The notes below the pieces were generated by a model, which had not been told where the DNA came from, made no database searches, and saw only the letters and a list, made by a program, of their open reading frames with translations. The position numbers were made by a program, and so were the translations under genes. From VRUE01 sp963702955 (lineage in GTDB: Bacteria > Actinomycetota > Thermoleophilia > Solirubrobacterales > 70-9), in assembly GCA_963702955.1 (NCBI GenBank), contig OY969774.1, positions 682,001 to 746,000 on the forward strand: 64,000 nucleotides of DNA. The letters are read 5' to 3'. Below, piece by piece: positions 46,475-54,371 of the stretch; position 1 is the stretch's first letter, and every line of letters begins with the position of its first letter.

Positions 46475-47814
46475 GCAGCTGGATCCGCGGCCTGCCGGCG
46501 CGGCACGGGCGCAGGACCCTGGTCGTGCTCGTCGCGATCCTCGCCCTCGGCTTCGCCCTGCGCGCCTACCGGGTCGTCGAGCCGCTCGGCACCCCCGGCG
46601 ACGACGCCCATGCCTACTACGCGTTGTCCAAGTCGCTGTACGTGGAAGGCAGCTACGGGGGACCGCGGTTCGAAAACCCGAGCGACTGGTCGCCCGGCGC
46701 CCCCCTGCTCTACGCCGCAGCCTTCTACGCGACCGGCGGCGCCCGCGAAGGCACGGCGCGGATCGTCGAGCTGCTGCTCGGCCTGGCGGCGATCCTCGTC
46801 GTCTACCTGCTCGGCAGGAGGATCTCCTGCCGCCCGGCGGGCCTGTTGGCGGCCTTCGCGGTCGCCGTCTACCCGCCCTTCATCCACTCCACGGGAGCCC
46901 TCTACAGCGAGCCGCCGGCGATCTTCACCCTGCCGGCGGCCGTGCTCGCCTTCCTCTGGGCGGGCGAACGGGAACGTCTGCGGGCCTGGCTCCTGCCCGG
47001 CGTCCTCTTCGGCCTCACCGCGCTGATCCGGCCCGAGTACCTGCTGGTCGGCGTCGCCTTCGCCGTCCTCGCCGCGATCCGGGTCGGCCGCGAGCGAGGC
47101 CGGCGTCCCGGCCTGGCGGGCATCGCCATCTTCGCGCTCGCCCTGCTGCTGCCGATCGTCCCCTGGGCGGTGCGCAACCAGGTCGTCCTGCACCGCACGG
47201 TGCCGATCTCGACCGGCGGCGGCAAGGCGCTCTACGTCGGCACCTTCCTTCCCGCCGACGGCGAATACGACCGGGTCAAGGCGCGGCTGCTGGAGCGCTA
47301 CCGGCACGTCAACCTGCCGCCGGACTCCGAAGCGCTCGACCGGGTCGACCCGACGCCGCTGTTCGACCGGGTGGCCGCCCGCTATCCGGAGCTGCCGCGC
47401 GACTCGGCGCTGGGCAAGATCGGCAAGCAGAACTTCTCCCGCTTCATCGGCGAAGACCCGGTCGGCTACGCGGCGATGACCGCGCGCAAGGTCTGGCGGA
47501 TGTGGAGCGCCGGGATCGGCGAAGCGATGGAATCGTCCGCCGGCCGGGTCCTGCAGGTGATCCTGGTCCTGCTCGGCCTCGCCGGGCTCGGGGTGCTCGC
47601 CGTGCGGCGACGGTGGTGGGAGCTGGTCGCGATGGCGACGCCGATCGTCCTCGTCACCGCGGTCGGCGCCGCTTCGCTCGCCGCCCCGCGCCGCAACGAG
47701 ATCCTGATGACGCTGATCTTTCCGCTTGCCGGCGCGGCGCTGGCGAGGGGCGCCGCGGCCGTATCCTCCGGCCGGTCATGGTCCCCGAGGCAGGCATCTT
47801 CCCTTCAGAGCTGA
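46462..47814 (+). CDS. Membrane glycosyltransferase, GT-C (PMT/ArnT-like), paralog 2
   Basis: The 450-residue protein has about ten membrane segments. It repeats the plan of the gene before it: an acidic loop PGDDAHAYYALSKSL, ALYSEPPAIFTLP, LIRPEYLLVGV, and PWAVRNQVVLHRTVPIS followed by STGGGKALYVGTFLP. The exact Asp positions differ (DDAH versus DAAAY), so donor or acceptor choice may differ. The C-terminus overlaps the GT2 gene start by 37 bp in another frame, which points to a tightly coupled operon of three. Confidence 0.78.
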   Translation: MEALSSWIRGLPARHGRRTLVVLVAILALGFALRAYRVVEPLGTPGDDAHAYYALSKSLYVEGSYGGPRFENPSDWSPGAPLLYAAAFYATGGAREGTARIVELLLGLAAILVVYLLGRRISCRPAGLLAAFAVAVYPPFIHSTGALYSEPPAIFTLPAAVLAFLWAGERERLRAWLLPGVLFGLTALIRPEYLLVGVAFAVLAAIRVGRERGRRPGLAGIAIFALALLLPIVPWAVRNQVVLHRTVPISTGGGKALYVGTFLPADGEYDRVKARLLERYRHVNLPPDSEALDRVDPTPLFDRVAARYPELPRDSALGKIGKQNFSRFIGEDPVGYAAMTARKVWRMWSAGIGEAMESSAGRVLQVILVLLGLAGLGVLAVRRRWWELVAMATPIVLVTAVGAASLAAPRRNEILMTLIFPLAGAALARGAAAVSSGRSWSPRQASSLQS

Positions 47815-48845
47815 CCGCGCTCCGCGCCGGCGGCCTGATCGTCGCGGCGGCGATCGTCGCCTACGCGATCCTGCGCCGGCGCTCGCTGCGCAACGTCGAC
47901 GTGGCGATCCTGCTGCTGGCCGGGCTCGGGCTGGCGATCGTCTCGGGCACCGAAATCACCGACGCGCTGCTCTCGACCTTTTCCTTCGAAAAGGGCAACG
48001 GCGGCCGCATCCTCGGCCTCGCCGTGTTCGCGATCTTCGTCCTCTTCGCGCTCACCCTGCGCGCCCTTTCGCAGGCGGCGCGCAACGCCCGCCAGCTCTC
48101 GGCGGTACTGGAGGGCCTCGCCTGGGAGGAGTTCCGCCAGGCGAAGCTGCCGGAGCGCTTCCGCGGCAGGGTGGCGATCCTCGTCCCCGCCTACAACGAG
48201 GCCGACAACGTCGGCCAGGTGCTCGACCTGATGCCGCGCGAGGTCTGCGGCGTCGAGACCGCGGTGCTGGTGGTCGACGACGGCTCGCGCGACGGCACCG
48301 GCGACGTCGCCGCCGAGCACGGCGCGGTCGTCGCCCGCCACGTGATCAACCGCGGCGGCGGGGCCGCGCTGCGCACCGGCTACCGGCTGATGGTCGAATC
48401 GGGCGCCGAGATCGTCGTCACCCTCGACGCCGACGGCCAGCACCTGCCGGCGGAGATGGAGCGCCTGGTCAAACCGGTCATCGACGGCGAAGTCAACGTC
48501 GCCCACGGCTCGCGGGTGCTCGGCGAGGCCGACGACAACCACTTCGCCCGCGAGCTGGGGATCGTCTTCTTCAACCGCCTCGTCTCCCTCATCACCCGCA
48601 CCAAGGTCAGCGACTGCTCGAACGGCTACCGCGCCGTCCGCACCACCGTGCTGCCGCAGCTCGTCCTGCGCCAGGAGCAGTTCCACACCTCCGAGTTCAT
48701 GATCGAGGCGATCAAGCGCGGCATCCCGGCGAAGGAGGTCCCGGTGACCGTCGCCAAGCGCCTGCACGGCAGCTCGAAGAAGCCGGCCGTCGTCCGCTAC
48801 GGCCTCGGCTTCGCCAACGCGATCGTCAGGACCTGGCTGCGCTGA
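47778..48845 (+). CDS. GT2 glycosyltransferase with N-terminal DUF2304-like membrane domain
   Basis: The 355-residue protein joins two parts. Residues 1-115 hold three membrane helices and look like a DUF2304 protein (LIVAAAIVAYAILRRRSLRN, ALTLRALSQAARNARQLS). The rest is a GT2 domain of the dolichyl-phosphate mannose synthase type with VAILVPAYNEADNVGQVL, VLVVDDGSRDGTGDVAAEHG, VTLDADGQHLP and SDCSNGYRAVR. It probably makes the polyprenyl-phosphate sugar donor for the two GT-C enzymes upstream. The ATG at 47778 is the first in the conserved frame. In many genomes the two parts are separate neighbouring genes. Confidence 0.82.
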   Translation: MVPEAGIFPSELTALRAGGLIVAAAIVAYAILRRRSLRNVDVAILLLAGLGLAIVSGTEITDALLSTFSFEKGNGGRILGLAVFAIFVLFALTLRALSQAARNARQLSAVLEGLAWEEFRQAKLPERFRGRVAILVPAYNEADNVGQVLDLMPREVCGVETAVLVVDDGSRDGTGDVAAEHGAVVARHVINRGGGAALRTGYRLMVESGAEIVVTLDADGQHLPAEMERLVKPVIDGEVNVAHGSRVLGEADDNHFARELGIVFFNRLVSLITRTKVSDCSNGYRAVRTTVLPQLVLRQEQFHTSEFMIEAIKRGIPAKEVPVTVAKRLHGSSKKPAVVRYGLGFANAIVRTWLR

Positions 48846-49130
48846 TCAGCGCACGCCCGGATGCCGAACCGCCGCCGGGTCGGGCAGGTAGAGGTCGGTG
48901 CCGCAGCGGGGGCAGACCTGGACGTAGAGCTTGACCGCCTTGTGGCAGGTCGGGCACTGGCGTTCGGGTTCGTTCTTCTCGGAGCGGAAGAGGACGACGG
49001 CGATCAGGCCGAGCGGCGGCACGACGGTGCCGATCAGCAGCCAGACCCAGAACGAGCTGCCCTTGGCGCGGCCGATGATCGCGGTGGCCAGGCCGAAGAA
49101 GAAGGCTATGACGAGGTACTCGTATCCCAC
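48846..49130 (-). CDS. Small membrane protein with C-terminal zinc ribbon
   Basis: The 94-residue protein has two membrane helices (about 4-22 and 28-48) and a cytoplasmic zinc ribbon with Cys59-x2-Cys62 and Cys73-x2-Cys76 (QCPTCHKAV, VQVCPRCGTDL). I do not recognise a specific function. The stop abuts the stop of the convergent GT2 gene. The start lies 25 bp inside the ndh 3' end, so it is probably co-transcribed with ndh. Confidence 0.7.
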   Translation of the reverse strand: MGYEYLVIAFFFGLATAIIGRAKGSSFWVWLLIGTVVPPLGLIAVVLFRSEKNEPERQCPTCHKAVKLYVQVCPRCGTDLYLPDPAAVRHPGVR

Positions 49131-50413
49131 GGCCCTATTGTCGCGTCAAGCGGGCTCGGGTGGCCGATCGAGCCGACCTCGGCGAGGTCGCGCTTGAACG
49201 GCAGGCTGGCGGTCCAGTCGATCACCGCGCGGGTCTTGCGGGCGGCGCCCGGGATCTGGCTCATGTGGTAGGTCCGCGCCATCCACCAGGCGGGGAAGCC
49301 GCGGAAGGTGCGCCCGCCGACCCGGCCGACCGCCTTGTAGCGGCCGAGGTTGACGAAGGCGGCGTTGCCCCTGTAGGCGAACGGCTCCGGGCTGCCGATT
49401 CCGAGCTCGGCGGCGATGTTGCGGGCCGCGACCGGACCCTGGCGGACCGCGTGTTGGGCGGTCGGCGGGCAGAGGCCGCCGCGCGGGTCCGGCGCCGCGG
49501 CGCAGTCGCCGATCGCCCAGACCGCGTCCATGCCCTCGACCCGCAGGCGCTCGTCGACCGGCGTGCGGCCGCGCTCGTCGAGCGGCACCGCGAGCCGGCG
49601 CAGGCTCGGGTGCGGCGCCACGCCGGCGGTCCAGACGACGGTCCGCGACGGCAGCGTCTCGCCGGTCGAGAGGCGGGCGTGCCTGGCGCCGACCTCCTCC
49701 AGGGTCGTGCCGAGGCGGATGTCGATGCCGCGGCCGCGCAGCTCGCGCAGCGCGTAGTCGGCGAGCTCGGCGTCGATCTCCGGCAATACCCGGTCGCTTG
49801 CCTCGACCAGCACCCAGCGCATCCCGTGCAGGCGGGCACGGGGGTAGCTCTCGATCGCGTCGGCGGCGAAGTCCTGCAGCTCGGCGAGCGCCTCCAGCCC
49901 GGCGTAGCCGCCGCCGACGAAGACGTAGGTGAGCAGCTCGTCGCGCCGCGCCGGGTCCTCGCTCGCGTTCGCGGCCTCGAGCGTCTCGATCACGTGGTTG
50001 CGCAGCCAGATCGCGTCGGCCAGGCTCTTGAAGCCGATCGCGTGCTCGGAGAGGCCGGGGACCGGCAGCACCCGGGAGACCGAGCCGAGGGCGAGCAACA
50101 GCTGGTCGTAGGGAAGCTGCTCGGTCTCGCCGTCGCGGGTCCTCAGCTCGACCGTGCGGGCGCCGGGATCGTGGCCTGAGACCGTTCCCAGCCGCAGGTA
50201 GGTCCGCTTGAGGATCTCGCGCAGCGGCGTGACCACGTGTCGCGGCTCCAGCGTCCCCGCCGCCGCCTCGGGCAGGAACGGCGTGTAGAGCATGAAGTTG
50301 ACGTCGTTGACGAGCACCAATCGCACCGACTGCCGCGGCATGATCCGCTCCAGCTCCCGAGCCGCCATCGCGCCACCGAAACCCCCACCGGCGATGACGA
50401 CGTTCCAGGCCAT
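49106..50413 (-). CDS. ndh: Type II NADH dehydrogenase (NDH-2)
   Basis: This membrane-associated flavoprotein passes electrons from NADH to (mena)quinone without pumping protons. The 435-residue protein has the FAD motif VVIAGGGFGGAMAAREL (5-21), the NADH motif YVFVGGGYAGLEALAEL (about 165-181), the second FAD contact VWAIGDCAA, and a quinone-site AxxQxAxRQG-like stretch PPTAQHAVRQGPVAARN. The gene fits the menaquinone genes found in the window. The promoter carries a perfect 31-bp inverted repeat, so expression is probably repressed by a dedicated regulator not seen here. Confidence 0.92.
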   Translation of the reverse strand: MAWNVVIAGGGFGGAMAARELERIMPRQSVRLVLVNDVNFMLYTPFLPEAAAGTLEPRHVVTPLREILKRTYLRLGTVSGHDPGARTVELRTRDGETEQLPYDQLLLALGSVSRVLPVPGLSEHAIGFKSLADAIWLRNHVIETLEAANASEDPARRDELLTYVFVGGGYAGLEALAELQDFAADAIESYPRARLHGMRWVLVEASDRVLPEIDAELADYALRELRGRGIDIRLGTTLEEVGARHARLSTGETLPSRTVVWTAGVAPHPSLRRLAVPLDERGRTPVDERLRVEGMDAVWAIGDCAAAPDPRGGLCPPTAQHAVRQGPVAARNIAAELGIGSPEPFAYRGNAAFVNLGRYKAVGRVGGRTFRGFPAWWMARTYHMSQIPGAARKTRAVIDWTASLPFKRDLAEVGSIGHPSPLDATIGPWDTSTSS

Positions 50414-50419
50414 ACGGCC

Positions 50420-50455
50420 AAGTTAGCACTTTGTAACAACGTGTTACAAAGTGCT
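50420..50455 (-). promoter_or_regulatory. ndh promoter with a perfect 31-bp operator
   Basis: On the minus strand TTGTAA (50444-50449) and TAACTT (50420-50425) are 18 bp apart, and the -10 ends 6 bp before the ndh ATG, so the mRNA should be leaderless. The perfect inverted repeat AGCACTTTGTAACA (50425-50438) / TGTTACAAAGTGCT (50442-50455) with 3 bp between covers the -35 and spacer. Such a site would let a dimeric repressor, for example of the TetR type, block polymerase. The regulator is unknown. Confidence 0.65.
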
Positions 50456-50490
50456 GGAAGTCACGTTCGGGTGTAGTGCTAAGGTTTCGC

Positions 50491-50656
50491 CGGCTTGAGT
50501 TGACACAAGATTGAACGGCCCCGGGTGTGCGTAACCCGGGGCCGTTTCTTTTGCGGTGGCTCTCAATCGCGGTCCGCGAGCTTCGATGCAAGCGCAATCA
50601 GCGCTCGCATCACGCCCGCGTTGGCGATCAAGACCGCCGCGGCTTGATTTGACACA
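50491..50656. repeat. Direct 17-nt repeats in the ndh-gatB intergenic region
   Basis: CGGCTTGAGTTGACACA (50491-50507) and CGGCTTGATTTGACACA (50640-50656) differ at one position. They are 149 bp apart and bracket the terminator at 50516 and a hairpin with arms matching at 10 of 11 (50585-50611). No reading frame lies in 50456-50697. Each repeat includes TTGACA, but no -10 follows at a proper distance. Confidence 0.5.
50516..50552 (+). terminator. Strong intrinsic terminator in the ndh-gatB gap
   Basis: Perfect 11-bp arms CGGCCCCGGGT (50516-50526) and ACCCGGGGCCG (50534-50544) are followed on the plus strand by TTTCTTTT. The stem is very stable. There is no plus-strand gene upstream, so it would end an unannotated plus transcript. 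On the minus strand it could end gatCAB transcription, but the run after it (TTCAATCTTG) is poorer. Confidence 0.7.
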
Positions 50657-50697
50657 CATCGGCAAGGGCGCAGCGAGGTGATTTCTCCCCCTTGCGC

Positions 50698-52125
50698 CTA
50701 AATCTCCAGCTTCTCCCGGATCAGGCGGGTGACCTCGCCGCCGTCGGCGCGGCCCTTGGTCTCCTTCATCACCGCGCCGACTATCGCACCGATCGCCTTG
50801 CCGTTGCCGGCGCGAATCTGCTCGGCGGCGTCTGGGTTGGCGTTGACCGCGGCGGCGACGATCGCCTCCAGCTCGCCGCTGTCGGAAATCTGGGCGAGGC
50901 CCTCGCGCTCGACGATCGCCTCGGGGTCGCCGCCCTCGGCGACCAGCGCCGCCAGCACCTGCTTGCCGCTGCCGTGGGAGATCTTCTTCTCCTGGACCAT
51001 GCCGACGAGGGTCGCCAGCGCTCCCGGAGCCACCTCCGCCCCGCCGCCGTCGCTCTGCCGCAGCGCCGCGGCCAGCTCGCCGGTCACCCAGTTGGCGACG
51101 ACCCGCGGCTCGATCTCGCCGGCCGCCTCGCGGACCGCTTCGAAGTAGGCGGCTTCGTCGGGGTCGGCGGCGAGCTGGGTCGCGTTCTCGGCCGACAACC
51201 CGAGCTCGCCTTCGTAGCGCCGCATCCGCGCCTCGGGCAGCTCGGGCAGCGACTCGCGCGCCTCGCGCAGCATCTCCCCGGTCGGCGCCAGCGGCACCAG
51301 GTCGGGCTCGGGAAAGTAGCGGTAGTCGTGCGCCTCCTCCTTCGAGCGCAGCGGCGTCAGCGAGCCGTCCTCCGGGTCGAAGTGGAGCGTCTCCTGAACC
51401 ACGGTCCCCCCCGCCTCGACCAGCTCGCGCTGGCGCGCCAGCTCGGCCTCGATCCCGCGTTCGAGGAAGCGGAAGCTGTTCATGTTCTTCAGCTCGGTCT
51501 TGGTCCCGAGCGCCTCGCTGCCGGCCGGGCGCACCGAGACGTTGGCGTCGACCCGCAGGCTGCCCTCCTCCATGTTGACGTCGGAGACGCCGAGCTGGCG
51601 GACCGTGGTGCGCAGGAGGCGCGCCCAGGCGCCGGCCTCGGCGGCGCTGCGCAGGTCGGGCTCGGTGACGATCTCGACCAGCGGCGTGCCGCCGCGGTTG
51701 AAGTCGATCAGCGAGGTGTCGGAGCCGTGGATCCGGCCCGACTCGCCGACGTGGATCGTCTTCGCCGCGTCCTCCTCGAGGTGGGCGCGGTGGATGCGGA
51801 TCCCTCCCAGGCGCCCGTCGGAGGCAAGCGGAATGTCGTACTGGCTGATCTGGTAGGCCTTCGGGTTGTCGGGATAGAAGTAGTTCTTGCGGTGGAAGAT
51901 CGAGCGCGGCGCCACCTCGCACTCCAGCGCGGCGGCGATCTTCAGCCCGTAGCGGATCGCCTCTTCGTTCGGCACCGGCAGCACGCCGGGGTGGGCGAGG
52001 CAGACCGGGCAGGTGTGGACGTTCGGCTCGTCTCCAAAGGAGAGGGCGCAGCCGCAGAACATCTTCGTCCGGGTCGAGAGCTGGACGTGGATCTCGAGCC
52101 CGATCACCGCCTCCAGCTCAGCCAT
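50698..52125 (-). CDS. gatB: Asp-tRNA(Asn)/Glu-tRNA(Gln) amidotransferase subunit B
   Basis: GatB is the kinase/tRNA-binding subunit of the GatCAB transamidase that corrects Glu-tRNA-Gln and Asp-tRNA-Asn. The 475-residue protein starts EAVIGLEIHVQLSTRTKMFC and has the zinc cysteines CGCALSFG and HTCPVCLAHPGVLP. It also has VDFNRGGTPLVEIVTEPD in the form IDFNRGGTPLVEIVTEPD, and the C-terminal YqeY-like domain (about 330-475; ANWVTGELAAAL). It overlaps gatA by 8 bp and is last in the gatC-gatA-gatB operon. Confidence 0.97.
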   Translation of the reverse strand: MAELEAVIGLEIHVQLSTRTKMFCGCALSFGDEPNVHTCPVCLAHPGVLPVPNEEAIRYGLKIAAALECEVAPRSIFHRKNYFYPDNPKAYQISQYDIPLASDGRLGGIRIHRAHLEEDAAKTIHVGESGRIHGSDTSLIDFNRGGTPLVEIVTEPDLRSAAEAGAWARLLRTTVRQLGVSDVNMEEGSLRVDANVSVRPAGSEALGTKTELKNMNSFRFLERGIEAELARQRELVEAGGTVVQETLHFDPEDGSLTPLRSKEEAHDYRYFPEPDLVPLAPTGEMLREARESLPELPEARMRRYEGELGLSAENATQLAADPDEAAYFEAVREAAGEIEPRVVANWVTGELAAALRQSDGGGAEVAPGALATLVGMVQEKKISHGSGKQVLAALVAEGGDPEAIVEREGLAQISDSGELEAIVAAAVNANPDAAEQIRAGNGKAIGAIVGAVMKETKGRADGGEVTRLIREKLEI

Positions 52126-53527
52126 TTATCGCCTGCTCCAATGCGTAGGCGGCGTCGAGCAGGCGCTGCTCGGCGAAGGCCGGCGCGGCGATCTGGAAGC
52201 CGACCGGCAGCTCCGGCCCGCCGCCCTCGGGCTCGGCCGACCCGGCGGGAATCGAGATCGCCGGGATCCCGGCAAGGCTCATCGGCACGGTGAAGAAGTC
52301 GTTCATGTACATCGCCAGCGGGTCGTCGGTCTTCTCGCCGAGGCCGAAGGCGACCGAGGGCGAGGTCGGCGTGACGACGAAGTCGACCGCCGCGAAGGCC
52401 GCCGCGAAGTCCCCGGCGATCTTCGTCCGCACCCGCTGGGCGCGGCCGTAGTAGGCGTCGTAGTAGCCGGAGGAGAGCGCGTAGGTGCCGAGCATGATCC
52501 GGCGCTTGACCTCGGCGCCGAACCCCTGCGCCCGGGTCAACTCGTACATCTCGATCAGGTCGCCGTCGCCGTCGGCGCGCATCCCGTAGCGGACGCCGTC
52601 ATAGCGGGCCAGGTTCGAGGACGCCTCGGCCGGCGCGATCACGTAATAGGCGGAGATGCCGTGCTCGGCGTGCGGCAGCGGCACCTCGGTCAGCTCGCCG
52701 CCCAGATCCTCGATCCGGCGCAACGTCGCCTCGAAGACCTCGCGCACGCCCGGCTCGATCGCCTCGCCGGAAAGCCCGGCCGGGACGGCGAAGCGCAGGC
52801 CCTTCAGGTCCTCGCGCGACGGGAGGCCCACCCCACCCTCGATCCCGACCGAGGTCGAGTCGCAGCGATCGCGGCCCTGCATGACGTCGAGCATCAGGGC
52901 CGCGTCGGTGACGTCGCGGGTCAGCGGCCCGCACTGGTCGAGCGAGGAGGCGAAGGCGATCATCCCGTAGCGCGAGATCGCGCCGTAGGTCGGCTTCAGG
53001 CCGACGATCCCGCAGAGCGCCGCCGGCTGACGGATCGAGCCGCCGGTGTCGGTGCCGATCGCGCACGGCGCGAGGCCGCCGGCGACGGCGGCGGCCGAGC
53101 CGCCCGACGACCCCCCCGGCACGCGGCCGCGGTCCCGCGGGTTGAGCACCGGCCCGTAGGCGGAGTTCTCGTTCGAGGAGCCCATCGCGAACTCGTCCAT
53201 GTTCGTCTTGCCGAGCATCGCCGCCCCGGCCTCGCCCAACCGGCGCACGGCGGTCGCCGTGTAGAGCGGCCGGTGCCCCTCGAGGATCCGCGAGCCGGCG
53301 GTCGTCGGCACCCCCTCGGTGCAGAACAGGTCCTTGACCGCGACCGGGATGCCGCCCAGCGGCCCCTCGCCCCCCACGTCCTCACCGCCCTGCCACAGGT
53401 ACGCGTTCAGTTCGTCGCCCTCGGCGGCCCGGCGCCAGGCACCCACGTACTCCTCCCGAGAAACCTCCCCCGCGGCGATCTGCGCCGCGGCGGCGGCGAC
53501 GGTCAACTCCAGCAGCTCCCCCATCAT
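52118..53527 (-). CDS. gatA: Asp-tRNA(Asn)/Glu-tRNA(Gln) amidotransferase subunit A
   Basis: GatA is the amidase subunit that frees ammonia from glutamine. The 469-residue amidase-signature protein has the catalytic triad Lys in GIPVAVKDLF, the cis-Ser in VPGGSSGGSAAAVA, and the nucleophile Ser in GTDTGGSIRQPAALCG. MDEFAMGSSNENSAYGPVLNP is the GatA-specific stretch. It overlaps gatC by 4 bp and gatB by 8 bp. Confidence 0.97.
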   Translation of the reverse strand: MMGELLELTVAAAAAQIAAGEVSREEYVGAWRRAAEGDELNAYLWQGGEDVGGEGPLGGIPVAVKDLFCTEGVPTTAGSRILEGHRPLYTATAVRRLGEAGAAMLGKTNMDEFAMGSSNENSAYGPVLNPRDRGRVPGGSSGGSAAAVAGGLAPCAIGTDTGGSIRQPAALCGIVGLKPTYGAISRYGMIAFASSLDQCGPLTRDVTDAALMLDVMQGRDRCDSTSVGIEGGVGLPSREDLKGLRFAVPAGLSGEAIEPGVREVFEATLRRIEDLGGELTEVPLPHAEHGISAYYVIAPAEASSNLARYDGVRYGMRADGDGDLIEMYELTRAQGFGAEVKRRIMLGTYALSSGYYDAYYGRAQRVRTKIAGDFAAAFAAVDFVVTPTSPSVAFGLGEKTDDPLAMYMNDFFTVPMSLAGIPAISIPAGSAEPEGGGPELPVGFQIAAPAFAEQRLLDAAYALEQAING

Positions 53528-53811
53528 TCGGCCTGCGGCGAAGGAACCCGAAAAGCACCCTCGGCCGGATCCGGAGCCTGCTCCAACACCGCGTCCCGAG
53601 GCCAGCTGGGTCGAGGCTCGTCAGCCCGCAAAACGTTCTCCAAATCGACCACGTGCGAAGTCGGCTCCACGTCATCCAGAGCCAGCTCGGAAATCCGGTC
53701 AACGTGCTCGAGAATCCCCGACAACTCCCCGGCCATCCGCTCCAGCTCCTCCTCGGAAAGGCGCAGCCGAGCGAGCTTCGCGACATGAAGTACCTGCTCC
53801 CGCTCGATCAC
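53524..53811 (-). CDS. gatC: Asp-tRNA(Asn)/Glu-tRNA(Gln) amidotransferase subunit C
   Basis: GatC is the small stabilising subunit of GatCAB. The 95-residue protein has the family pattern VLHVAKLARLRLSEEELERM, ILEHVDRISELALDDVEPTSHV and RADEPRPSWPRDAVLEQAPD. The start is GTG at 53811. A -10-like TACAAT (53818-53823) ends 6 bp upstream, so the gatCAB mRNA is probably leaderless. Confidence 0.93.
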   Translation of the reverse strand: MIEREQVLHVAKLARLRLSEEELERMAGELSGILEHVDRISELALDDVEPTSHVVDLENVLRADEPRPSWPRDAVLEQAPDPAEGAFRVPSPQAE

Positions 53812-53817
53812 GCGCGA

Positions 53818-53836
53818 ATTGTATGGGCACCCATAC
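53818..53836 (-). promoter_or_regulatory. gatC promoter -10 with overlapping inverted repeat
   Basis: On the minus strand TACAAT (53818-53823) ends 6 bp before the gatC GTG. It overlaps the inverted repeat GTATGGG-CA-CCCATAC (53821-53836), a possible operator. No convincing -35 is seen. On the other strand TATTGT (53853-53858) could serve the membrane-protein gene that starts at 53868. Confidence 0.4.
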
Positions 53837-53867
53837 TGGCCACCCAGCCAGTTATTGTGCGACCGGC

Positions 53868-54311
53868 ATGCGAGGGGAGAAAGCAGAGGCGTTCGCGGTC
53901 CTCGGCCTGCGCCTGATGGCGCTCAGCTTCGCCGTCGTCGGCATCCTCTTCATCGCCGTCCCCAGCGGCGTCCTCGACGTCATCTCCGACCTCGGCAACT
54001 GGATCGGCAGCTTCCCGCGCGCGCCGCACACTCAGGAGGATCTCTGGCTGGCACTCGCCTTCGCCTACATGGTCGTGATCACGGGAATCTGCGTCGTCGC
54101 CCAGGCCGACGTCGTCCGCTACCGGCCGCTGATCCTGGTGCTGGCCGTGGGCAAGACCGCCTCCTCGCTCGGCTCGCTCGGCTTCTACCTGTTCGACGAA
54201 CACGTCTTCATCTACCTGCTCAACTTCCTCGTCGACGGCTTCCTCGCGGTCGCCTCGCTCTGGCTCTGGAGCCTCGCCGGACGGGTCGAACGGCCGGTCG
54301 CCCCCGGCTGA
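53868..54311 (+). CDS. Four-helix membrane protein of unknown function
   Basis: I do not recognise the family. The 147-residue protein has about four hydrophobic segments (near 12-34, 58-78, 88-106 and 112-134) and no clear catalytic motif. The short N-terminal MRGEKAEAFAVL and C-terminal GRVERPVAPG would face the cytosol. The next gene, a GMC oxidoreductase, lies in the same frame just after its stop, so the two are probably co-transcribed. Confidence 0.65.
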   Translation: MRGEKAEAFAVLGLRLMALSFAVVGILFIAVPSGVLDVISDLGNWIGSFPRAPHTQEDLWLALAFAYMVVITGICVVAQADVVRYRPLILVLAVGKTASSLGSLGFYLFDEHVFIYLLNFLVDGFLAVASLWLWSLAGRVERPVAPG

Positions 54312-54371
54312 CAGCGCCCGCCGGGGCTGTCGACCACCGAGCAGAGGACCCTCAGCGCGATCTGCGAGGCG

